Below, one piece after another: positions 51,672 through 59,353 of a DNA stretch of 64,000 nt. The notes beneath the pieces are model-generated. The model was not told the origin of the DNA and searched no databases. It was given only the letters and a program-made list of their open reading frames with translations. The stretch comes from DATARH01 sp036268425. GTDB taxonomy: Bacteria > Pseudomonadota > Alphaproteobacteria > ATCC43930 > CGMCC-115725. Position numbers and translations under genes: made by a program. Each line of letters begins with the position of its first letter. Position 1 is the stretch's first letter. The stretch covers positions 334,142 to 398,141 of the forward strand of contig DATAUE010000179.1 in the NCBI GenBank assembly GCA_036268425.1, read 5' to 3'.

Positions 51672-52658
51672 TCACCTCACATACCCGTCATTCCCGAATA
51701 AATTCAAATGCGCACCGACAAAGTCGATAGCGGCCGACAGACCGTCGTCGAGCGGAACCTTAGGAGACCAGTTCATTTTCACGCGCGCCAAGCTGTTGTC
51801 CGACACCAGACGCATGACTTCGCTGAGCTGGGGCCGCATACGTTGCTCTTCCTGGATGATTGGCTTTGAGAGGTGCATAAGGCTGAGAAGTCGTTCGGCG
51901 AACCAACCGACAGATTGCGTTACACCTGTTCCAAGGTTTATCGTCATACCCTCGATTCCTGGCGTGACTGCGGCCGCCATGAAACCGTCAACCGTGTCGC
52001 TTACGAAGGTCATGTCCCGCTCGGGAGTCAGCGAGCCGAGACGGATTTCGTCCCGCTTCAAAGCTTGGGCAATTATCGTGGGAATGAATGCGCGCGCGCT
52101 TTGACGCGGCCCGAAGGTATTGAATGGTCTTAAAGTTACGACCGGCGTCCCGAAAGAGCGATAATAGCTTTCAGCCAGTTTGTCGGCGGCTATCTTTGTC
52201 GCTGAGTAAGGTGACTGCCCTTGCAGGGGGTGATCTTCGGCAATCGGAACCGTCATAGCGGTCCCATAAACCTCGGACGTACTGGTATGCACGACCCGAG
52301 CGACTCCAAAACGCCGTGCAGCTTCTAACACGTTTAACGTGCCCTCGACATTCGTACGCACGTAACTGCGCGGCGCCTCATACGAGTACGGAATCGCAAT
52401 CAATGCAGCGAGGTGCAGAACGATCTCCTGCCCCTCGACTGCTCGATATACGAAGTCACTATCCTCAATATTGCCGCTTACCACGCGAATGCTGTTACGC
52501 GCATGCTCTTTTAAGAAAGCAAGATTACCGATCGATGAGCCCGAGTTGTAACGAACCATCGCCGTGACAGAAGCTCCGCTTCTCACAAGCGCTTCGACTA
52601 AATGACTGCCGATAAATCCGGCAGCGCCGGTAACAAGAACTTTTTTGTCGTTCCACAT
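51672..52658 (-). CDS. LegB-type NDP-sugar 4,6-dehydratase (extended SDR)
   Basis: A 328-residue extended short-chain dehydrogenase. Cofactor motif GAAGFIGSH at about residue 11; the active-site TSTSEVYG with Ser/Thr-Glu and the following YSATK (Tyr, Lys) give the dehydratase signature, matching LegB- and GDP-mannose dehydratase-type enzymes rather than 4-epimerases. LRPFNTFGPRQSARAFIPTI is the LegB-type signature. It converts an NDP-hexose or NDP-HexNAc to the 4-keto-6-deoxy form. AGGA lies before ATG 52658, and 21 bases separate it from pelG. Confidence 0.88.
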   Translation of the reverse strand: MWNDKKVLVTGAAGFIGSHLVEALVRSGASVTAMVRYNSGSSIGNLAFLKEHARNSIRVVSGNIEDSDFVYRAVEGQEIVLHLAALIAIPYSYEAPRSYVRTNVEGTLNVLEAARRFGVARVVHTSTSEVYGTAMTVPIAEDHPLQGQSPYSATKIAADKLAESYYRSFGTPVVTLRPFNTFGPRQSARAFIPTIIAQALKRDEIRLGSLTPERDMTFVSDTVDGFMAAAVTPGIEGMTINLGTGVTQSVGWFAERLLSLMHLSKPIIQEEQRMRPQLSEVMRLVSDNSLARVKMNWSPKVPLDDGLSAAIDFVGAHLNLFGNDGYVR

Positions 52659-52679
52659 CTTGGAATTCCTTAATCCGCT

Positions 52680-54050
52680 CTACAAAGAGGTGTTGTTGCT
52701 GACAAACGCGTGGTAATGCAGCCACGGCAACTCGCGCAGCAGCATGCCAAATGCCGTAACGAAGGTAATCGCGGACGCAGTTAGAGCTCCGTAACCATAA
52801 AACGCCTCTCCTAATGGTAGTAGGGCGAGCGTGATAGTGGTGCTAAGAGCTGCGTAAAGCGAGACGATCACCAGAGCCTGTCGCCGCAGGTCAAAATAGA
52901 GAAAGAACACAAAGCAGAACATGCTGCTGGTGTGGCAAGCCATGGCCCACAAGGCAATTCGAAGAATGCTCATATAGCTTGGTTTGAGCCCGAGCTGGCT
53001 CATGAAAACAAAAGAGAGAAGAATTGTCATTGCTGCCACGATGCCAAGTGCAACAAATAATGTGGCGATACTTGAGATAATGCAGGCGCGTAGCTTCTGC
53101 ATTTGCGTTGTCATTTCACGCAACGTTATGTGTTTATCCAAACGCCCATAAAATCGTCGAAGAAGAACACTGAGCTGGGTTTCGATATGCACGAAAGCGA
53201 CTGCTATCACCGGGATCGATGCTAATTGAGCCCAAAACATCGCAGTATCATAGCTGGGCATCGTGCTCAGTACACCGCCCACGGTAAGGTGGCCGGTAGA
53301 AAACCACATAATCACTTTGTCACCCCAAATCCCTACTGCGTAGGCAAGCCCCGCAGCCGGCAGTTCAGGGTATTTCATAAAGGAGCGAAAAAGGTTTTGC
53401 GACCGCTCTATGTGAGTCCCGACGCGCCGTACAAGAACCCAGACCAAGATAGAGTCGGTGATCGCAAAGCCCACATTAAAGGTGATGATGAGCGAGGTGG
53501 CCGGCGGATCTGACAACAATAATCCGATCAGCACCATAGCCAGTGCATTCAAACCAAAAGCAAGAAGGAGCGGGGTATAGGCCCGCAATACACCTAGAAA
53601 AGGCATAAGCAGCCAGGACACACCGATCAAGAACACGTTTTGCACCGCGGCAAATCGCGTCGGTCCCTCGAGCGTTGCGGCCACGAGGTAGAACGGCACC
53701 GCTGTTACCAGGGTAACCGCACAGAATATGGCCACGACCACCAAGAAAACATAGAATATGCATCCGGATTCGCCGACATAGAGGCGGTCGGAGACGTGGC
53801 GGCCGGCAAAGAATGATAAAGGGGAGGTCACGACTAATGAAAATAATGAGTTGTAGATAACGATAGAACGAAATAACGTCAGTTGATCACAATTCAAAGA
53901 GCATTGAGTCGAGCTCAGGCCGAAAATGCCGACCATTGTGAATATCCAAGGCCCGGCAACCAGAAGGCCAGCGTAGGCATAGGCGACCACCACGACACTC
54001 AAGGTGCGCTGGCGTGTCATAGACTCGATTCTGGTATTTAAGCCGGACAT
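52680..54050 (-). CDS. pelG: PelG-like polysaccharide flippase/synthase membrane subunit
   Basis: A 456-residue inner-membrane protein with twelve or so helices, of the PelG family (MATE/PST-like). Family blocks visible: AYAGLLVAGPWIFTM at the N terminus, YPELPAAGLAYAVGIWGDKVIMWFS at about residue 230, and YDTAMFWAQLASIPVIAVAFVHIETQ at about 275. It works with PelF, PelD and PelE in the membrane synthase complex. GAGGAATGAG precedes ATG 54050; 11 bases after the pelF stop. Confidence 0.9.
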   Translation of the reverse strand: MSGLNTRIESMTRQRTLSVVVVAYAYAGLLVAGPWIFTMVGIFGLSSTQCSLNCDQLTLFRSIVIYNSLFSLVVTSPLSFFAGRHVSDRLYVGESGCIFYVFLVVVAIFCAVTLVTAVPFYLVAATLEGPTRFAAVQNVFLIGVSWLLMPFLGVLRAYTPLLLAFGLNALAMVLIGLLLSDPPATSLIITFNVGFAITDSILVWVLVRRVGTHIERSQNLFRSFMKYPELPAAGLAYAVGIWGDKVIMWFSTGHLTVGGVLSTMPSYDTAMFWAQLASIPVIAVAFVHIETQLSVLLRRFYGRLDKHITLREMTTQMQKLRACIISSIATLFVALGIVAAMTILLSFVFMSQLGLKPSYMSILRIALWAMACHTSSMFCFVFFLYFDLRRQALVIVSLYAALSTTITLALLPLGEAFYGYGALTASAITFVTAFGMLLRELPWLHYHAFVSNNTSL

Positions 54051-54061
54051 CTCATTCCTCT

Positions 54062-55705
54062 TCAGGCGCCTGCGCGATCGCCGCGAAAACGAGCGAACGG
54101 CCGCAACGGCGCAAGGACAGCGGAGCGGCCGGCCCTTATCCGGTCAGCAAAGCCGCGCACTTTGCTCGACGGTGTCTTCCCAGGGTCGGGCTGGTATGTG
54201 CCCTGCACCGCTTCGGTCTGGGTATTATCGGCCAAACTTGCATACAAATTCTCGTAAAGCTTGGTGATGCGCTCCTTGTTGTAGAGATGCGTTACTCGCT
54301 CTCGCATCACCCGGCCCATTTCAGCGCGCAGTTCGTCGTCGAGAAGGATGGTAGCGAGCGCTTGGGCGGTTGTTTTGGGGTTGCAGGCATCGACGACAAT
54401 TCCGCCGTGGCCGACAACGGGGTCTCCCGCGAACCCCTCGATGATGTCTCGGCATGAGCCGACATCCGTCGTGACCGCAGGTAGCCCTGTCGCAGACGCC
54501 TCCAGCAAGGCAATCGGCTGCGCTTCGCTAATGCTCGTTAACGCGATCACATCGGCGCGGCCGAGATACTCTGCGACGTCAGGGACGCGTCCGAGGAATT
54601 GCACCGTCTCGCTGAGCCCAAGCTGTGCGACGAGCGCACGGCAGCCCTCGGCGTAAGCCGGATCCTCCTCCTCAGGGCCGATAAGGATCGCACTGACGTT
54701 TGGCACCAACTCCTTCAAAAGGGAGACTGCAACGATAAAGGTGCGAGTGTCTTTAATAGGAACGATACGCCCGATCATCAGAACGGTTGGTGGGCGTGGA
54801 TCCGTGCTCCGGCGAACATTTGCATAGAGATCGACGTCAATCCCATTCGGGATAATACGGAACTTGTCCTCTGGCGCACCATCGGCGCGCTGATAGTCCT
54901 GATTGGCGCCATACTGGGTCGTGATAACGTCGGCCAGCGCATAGGACACCCGGGAGAAATTAATAAAAGCGGCAAGCCAGAGGTCGCTGAGTCGTGCCGG
55001 TCTATTGCTGTCGCCGATACTGAAACCGCCTGTACCCGCGTCGTAGATCCATTCCGATACGCTCAGTTCGATCCTTCGCTCGTTGGTATATATTCCGTGC
55101 TCGGTGACGACGTAGGGCCGTTTCGTGATGTGTTTTGCGTAAGCGCCGACAAGGCCGGCGTATCCGGTAGACACTGCGTGAAAGACACGAGTGTCGGGCA
55201 ATTGTGCGCTGACAATCGCCAACAGGCTTCGAGCCAGGAAGCGCCAGGACCAGAAAAAATCAATCAAAGGCCCGTCCGGCAGAACTTCCTTATAGACGCG
55301 CTCCATGGCCGTCCACGCCGCCCGGGAATCGAGCAGAGCCGACTGGCCGAAACCCGTTTGCCGCACCAGATCAATCAACTTTTCAAAACTCGTGCCGACA
55401 TCGCCGCTCAACACAGTTTGAATCAGCTGTACCGCCTGGCTGATGGTGTGTGCGTCTCTTGCGCTGGCGGTCCGTCCGATCGGACAACTGTCGAGGATCA
55501 CGTCGGTCAGCCCGACGACGTTTTCCGGAAGCACAAACTTCTTAACGCGCGGCTGCGATCCAATGCTGATCGCTATGATGTGAAATTTGAGCCCCGGCGA
55601 GGCGCGGATCAGCGCGTCCATCCACGACGCCACGCCTCCGACAATGTACGGATAGCCGCCTTCAACGATCAGACAAACGTCAGATTGCGGCGCCGCACCG
55701 GTCAC
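54062..55705 (-). CDS. pelF: PelF-like glycosyltransferase (GT4)
   Basis: A 547-residue cytosolic GT-B glycosyltransferase. The PelF N terminus DVCLIVEGGYPYIVGGVASWM is clear (about residues 9-29) and the GT4 C-terminal domain shows GRIVPIKDTRTFI, the EAQPIALLEASATGLPAV nucleotide-sugar-binding motif (about 415) and later ELRAEMGRVMRERV. PelF polymerises Pel from UDP-GalNAc/UDP-GlcNAc-type donors; here the donor may differ. GTG 55705 overlaps the pelE stop as GTGA. Confidence 0.92.
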   Translation of the reverse strand: MTGAAPQSDVCLIVEGGYPYIVGGVASWMDALIRASPGLKFHIIAISIGSQPRVKKFVLPENVVGLTDVILDSCPIGRTASARDAHTISQAVQLIQTVLSGDVGTSFEKLIDLVRQTGFGQSALLDSRAAWTAMERVYKEVLPDGPLIDFFWSWRFLARSLLAIVSAQLPDTRVFHAVSTGYAGLVGAYAKHITKRPYVVTEHGIYTNERRIELSVSEWIYDAGTGGFSIGDSNRPARLSDLWLAAFINFSRVSYALADVITTQYGANQDYQRADGAPEDKFRIIPNGIDVDLYANVRRSTDPRPPTVLMIGRIVPIKDTRTFIVAVSLLKELVPNVSAILIGPEEEDPAYAEGCRALVAQLGLSETVQFLGRVPDVAEYLGRADVIALTSISEAQPIALLEASATGLPAVTTDVGSCRDIIEGFAGDPVVGHGGIVVDACNPKTTAQALATILLDDELRAEMGRVMRERVTHLYNKERITKLYENLYASLADNTQTEAVQGTYQPDPGKTPSSKVRGFADRIRAGRSAVLAPLRPFARFRGDRAGA

Positions 55706-56535
55706 GTCGGTCTCCGTGCAGACGGATCCGGGTCTGCGGTGTGCTCGACGTGCTCAAAAGCGGCGCGTGCTTGATTTAACTCGACGTTGGCGCGCGACGT
55801 CTCCAGTAGCCCGCTCTGCGCATAGTCCAGGTGGGCTTGTCCAAGCCTGGTCCAATCGTCCGCTGATGCTGGAGCAGCATTTGCTTTCGCCTGCAACGCT
55901 CCTAGGCGCTTGGTATGCATGTTGTGTTGTTGGGCCAGTACAGTGGCTGCGAGTACACGGACGGATCCATCGCGATCCTCTAGAGATCGCCTGAGGGCAG
56001 GCACGAGAGATGGTGTAAAGCGTTTTGAAATAAGGCTGAGCGCTTCAAGTTTGTCGTTGCGTGTTCCCTCAAAGACGACGTCAAGCAACGAACGGCTGCA
56101 ATGTGCGTTTTGGATGCGTAATCGACGGTCGAGCATCAAGCCGTGTAGATTATCCAATCTTGCCAAGTTGGAGTCACTGTCACTCTCATCTTCGTCTTTG
56201 AATCCAAGGTGATCGTGCGCTGCGTCTGATCTTTGCGGCCAAATCAGTATCAACCCCATAACCGCCCCGAAGGGTCCGGCAAAGACGGCCCAAAGCGATA
56301 TCTGAATACCTATCGCTGCTTTGTCATGGAGATTTCCGGAGGAGAATCTCCGACCTGGCAAGAAACCAATACCGGCTATCATTGCGCAGAGGCTGAGATG
56401 GATAGTCAAATACAGCCACGCATCAAGCCGAGTGGTGGTAAACAAGAGAAAAAGCACCGATTCAAAAAAGAGAAGACCCAGAACCAACCCAATTGGATAA
56501 GCACTGCTCGTACCAGTCCGAATTTCATCAGGCAT
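55702..56535 (-). CDS. pelE: PelE-like membrane protein
   Basis: A 277-residue protein with three or four N-terminal membrane helices (about 15-110, GLVLGLLFFESVLFLLF, LYLTIHLSLCAMIAGIGF, GIQISLWAVFAGPFGAVMGLILIW) and a soluble C-terminal helical part with HEAT/TPR-like repeats (about 150-277). It matches PelE in size and topology. The frame is open from 56700, but ATG 56535 overlaps the pelD stop by 8 bases and leaves a sensible N terminus; ATG 56565 is possible. Stop overlaps the pelF start as GTGA. Confidence 0.8.
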   Translation of the reverse strand: MPDEIRTGTSSAYPIGLVLGLLFFESVLFLLFTTTRLDAWLYLTIHLSLCAMIAGIGFLPGRRFSSGNLHDKAAIGIQISLWAVFAGPFGAVMGLILIWPQRSDAAHDHLGFKDEDESDSDSNLARLDNLHGLMLDRRLRIQNAHCSRSLLDVVFEGTRNDKLEALSLISKRFTPSLVPALRRSLEDRDGSVRVLAATVLAQQHNMHTKRLGALQAKANAAPASADDWTRLGQAHLDYAQSGLLETSRANVELNQARAAFEHVEHTADPDPSARRPT

Positions 56536-57625
56536 GGTCGATGGCGTTGCTTCTAGTCTGGGCATCGCGCGCCAGTTCGGGACCGACAATTTCGCATTTT
56601 TCTGAGGAGTTTTCGGGGCACGACGCAAGTAGTGCCCCGAGTACGCAGCCAATCTGTTTGAGGCGCCGAACCGCAATTGCGAGGTCACGGGCGGGATCAA
56701 GGCGGCTGCAAACGATGAGGCCGGTCAGATCGGCCGAGCCCGGCAGCCAAATGGGTGCCCAGCAGGCGATGCCGTCCACGACGCTTTGATCTGCGGATAA
56801 GTCGAAAATCGCGCCGTTATCACGGGATAAATCGTGGAGTGAAGGCGGAAGTAGAGCAATTGCCGCGGGCGCAACTCTGGCGCCGTCCTCCATACCGAAA
56901 TACGGCTTCGGATCAGCCTCTCCCGGGACATGAAGATAAATGGCGAAATTAGTTGCACCAATCGCACAACGCAGGAGTTCGGCAACGCTCGCAACAATCG
57001 AAGGGCGGTCGGACAAGTTCAAATCCGCTAAACTGGTAAGAAGAGATGCCACGGTGGTCGAGTCAGCGGCGATACGCTGCTCAAGCCGATCAATCTCGGT
57101 AATAGCCTGTTCAAGACCGTCGGCGAAGTCTGTTGCGAGCACCTCGGTCTGCCTTAAGCGGTCTTGTAATTCACTGTGGTGCCGGATGTGCAGCGTGCGA
57201 AGGCCGCCGAGCACAAGTGCTATCCCAAACCACGCACAAGGCTGTGCCGCGACGATCCCGGCATACGTATAAAAATCCTGCGTCGCCGACTGCGCCGGAA
57301 GCCCCTTGAAGAACAGCGCCGCAGTGGCGGCCAGCGTTGCAAAGAGGCCACCCATAATGCCGTATTGGCCGGACATCAACAGGACCGGAATCCAGAATGG
57401 ATGAGGCATTCCCCCCGCTGAAATGCCGGGTAGCAGGGTTTGGGCGCCGAAAATCAAAACGAGAAAGCCGAGGGTTTCGGGGACAAACCGATACCAATCG
57501 GACAGCGATACCAAGTCGATCAGCAAGGGTTCCGCTGATCGATCGGGCAAGTGGGTCGAAAACTCCGGCAGACCTACAGTCCCTTGACGACGTACTGCCG
57601 GAGGCGCCATTTCGTCTTCGGTCAC
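56528..57625 (-). CDS. pelD: PelD-like GAF membrane protein without GGDEF domain
   Basis: A 365-residue protein: several N-terminal membrane helices (about 45-150, FGAQTLLPGIS, LLMSGQYGIMGGLFATLAATAALFF), a coiled coil (about 160-190) and a GAF domain (about 195-335, NLSDRPSIVASVAELLRCA, YLHVPGEADPKPYFG). The C-terminal degenerate GGDEF domain with the RxxD c-di-GMP site of Pseudomonas PelD is absent; the protein ends shortly after the GAF domain. So c-di-GMP control by the usual site is unlikely. GTG 57625 overlaps the previous stop as GTGA. Confidence 0.82.
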   Translation of the reverse strand: MTEDEMAPPAVRRQGTVGLPEFSTHLPDRSAEPLLIDLVSLSDWYRFVPETLGFLVLIFGAQTLLPGISAGGMPHPFWIPVLLMSGQYGIMGGLFATLAATAALFFKGLPAQSATQDFYTYAGIVAAQPCAWFGIALVLGGLRTLHIRHHSELQDRLRQTEVLATDFADGLEQAITEIDRLEQRIAADSTTVASLLTSLADLNLSDRPSIVASVAELLRCAIGATNFAIYLHVPGEADPKPYFGMEDGARVAPAAIALLPPSLHDLSRDNGAIFDLSADQSVVDGIACWAPIWLPGSADLTGLIVCSRLDPARDLAIAVRRLKQIGCVLGALLASCPENSSEKCEIVGPELARDAQTRSNAIDHA

Positions 57626-58545
57626 AGTGACACTGCCCAGCGCAGTGCCGCATCACGCCAAATTCGCTTCAAATTGTCCTCGAAATCGACAGGAGGGAGC
57701 GCTGCGCCCAGCCGCGCCAGGCGTTTTGTACTTCCGACGACAACTGGAATTTCGTGAGCCCGCACCCGGCAGGGTGACGTCTCTATCATGACGCTCTTCG
57801 CCGACGCGGCAATCAACATGCCGACTAGCCGTCTTAGGCTCGTTGCCGCGCCGCTGCAGATGTTTACGATACCCTGCGCCTCGGGGTTCTCCGCTAACGT
57901 GATCAGCGCTGTTGTGACATGTTTCACATCAATGAAGTCACGGCAGACGTCTATATTGCCGGTTTGAAGAACGGTGACTGCTGCACGACTGGCGGCAATC
58001 TGCTTCGCAAATTCGGCGAGGGCCAAATAAGCGGGCATGCCCGGACCAATCGGGTTGAAAATACGGGCGATCAACACACGGATCCCGGTAGCCTTCCCAA
58101 ATGCTATGGTGGCTTTGGTTTGGGCGAGCTTGGTAGCTCCATAGGTGCTAACCGGATTACAGTCGGCGTCCTCACAGACCGGAATTCCGGAAACGATGGA
58201 GGCACCGTACTCTGCTGCACTGCCGCAAACAACCAGAAGAGGAGTCTTCTGAGAATCGACGATTGCCTGCATCACCGTGTCGGTCAAGCCGACATTCAAC
58301 TGCTGTAGGTGCTCCGCAGAGCCAGCGGAGCTACCGACCAGATTGAATATTGCGTCGGGCTGCGCTGCGTCGATCGCCTGAACCAAACGAGAGGCGGACC
58401 AGGGCGCTTCTCCCATTGCAATACAGGACGATCCAGGAGGGCTCTGCCGCGCCAGTGCGGTCACGGCTATGCCATTCTGCTGCAGGTTTTGCACCAGGTG
58501 TCGCCCCAGGAAACCGAGCCCTCCCAAAACCATTGCGCTCCGCAT
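57622..58545 (-). CDS. NDP-sugar epimerase/reductase (extended SDR, Rmd-like)
   Basis: A 307-residue extended SDR with GGLGFLGRH (about residue 8), SSAGSAEHLQQLN, VVCGSAAEYG with Ser, and YGATK (Tyr/Lys). The EGxx... pattern and RIFNPIGPGMP segment resemble GDP-4-keto-6-deoxy-D-mannose reductase (Rmd) and related 4-reductases. It would reduce the 4-keto-6-deoxy sugar made by the LegB-type dehydratase. Three bases after the nucleotidyltransferase stop; overlaps the pelD start. Exact product unknown. Confidence 0.82.
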   Translation of the reverse strand: MRSAMVLGGLGFLGRHLVQNLQQNGIAVTALARQSPPGSSCIAMGEAPWSASRLVQAIDAAQPDAIFNLVGSSAGSAEHLQQLNVGLTDTVMQAIVDSQKTPLLVVCGSAAEYGASIVSGIPVCEDADCNPVSTYGATKLAQTKATIAFGKATGIRVLIARIFNPIGPGMPAYLALAEFAKQIAASRAAVTVLQTGNIDVCRDFIDVKHVTTALITLAENPEAQGIVNICSGAATSLRRLVGMLIAASAKSVMIETSPCRVRAHEIPVVVGSTKRLARLGAALPPVDFEDNLKRIWRDAALRWAVSL

Positions 58546-58548
58546 TGG

Positions 58549-59334
58549 TCATTCGCCCAGGAACAGATCTCGGTTGCGCTCAAACATCGTTTGGGCAAGC
58601 GCGAAATCATCGGGGCGCCCGATATCCAACCACATGCAATCGTCGTAGTAGCAGCGGATGTCAGCCCTCGCGGCTCTCATTTTGAGCAATAGTGCAGGCA
58701 TATCGAGGTATTCGCGAGGAACGATATGAGGGCGAACGGCGTCTCGGCGAAGGACATACACTCCCATGCTCACATAATACGTGTTCGTCGGTTTTTCGCG
58801 ATAGGCACAAAGCCTGTTTTCCGCGTCAAACTCCACCAGCCCGAAATCGATCTTGTTTTCACGCTGGAAGATGCCGATGGAAGCATCGCAGTCAGTTGCA
58901 ATATGCTGCTGTGCCATTGCCTCCAGATCCATGGTGGTCAGGAGATCGCCGTTTGAAACGAGGAACGTCGAGTCCAGGTCGCCAAGCATATTGCCCAAGG
59001 CGCCGGCGGTTCCGAGCGGTTGGTCTTCGTTACTATAGCGGATCTTGAGCCCGAGCTGCGAGCCGTCGCCAAAGAAGGTCTTGATCAGATTACCGAGGTG
59101 ATTGATTGCAAGGATCACATCGGTGATGCCAGCTTTTTTCATGCGCCGGAGCAGCAGCTCGAGCACCGGCATGTCGCCGAGAGGCATCAAGGGTTTCGGA
59201 AACAGGGCGGAATAAGGATAGAGCCGTGTTCCCTTACCCCCCGCCATGATGACGGCCTGTGTCACGCTCGTTGCGTGCCTGACGACGGGGTCGGCTACGA
59301 GGAGGCCAGAGTCCGAGTGTTCGTGCTTGTCCAT
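58549..59334 (-). CDS. Sugar-1-phosphate nucleotidyltransferase
   Basis: A 261-residue NTP-transferase that makes an NDP-sugar from a sugar-1-phosphate. Signature MAGGKGTRLYPYSALFPKPL (about residues 29-48), metal aspartate in SNGDLLTTMD, and C-terminal WLDIGRPDDFALA. The base (GTP, CTP or TTP) is not determined. ATG 59334 has AGGAGAGG 7 bases upstream; the open frame from 59439 has none. It begins the sugar-nucleotide part of the locus, after the export protein gene. Confidence 0.88.
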   Translation of the reverse strand: MDKHEHSDSGLLVADPVVRHATSVTQAVIMAGGKGTRLYPYSALFPKPLMPLGDMPVLELLLRRMKKAGITDVILAINHLGNLIKTFFGDGSQLGLKIRYSNEDQPLGTAGALGNMLGDLDSTFLVSNGDLLTTMDLEAMAQQHIATDCDASIGIFQRENKIDFGLVEFDAENRLCAYREKPTNTYYVSMGVYVLRRDAVRPHIVPREYLDMPALLLKMRAARADIRCYYDDCMWLDIGRPDDFALAQTMFERNRDLFLGE

Positions 59335-59353
59335 GTCGTGTCCTCTCCTACTA

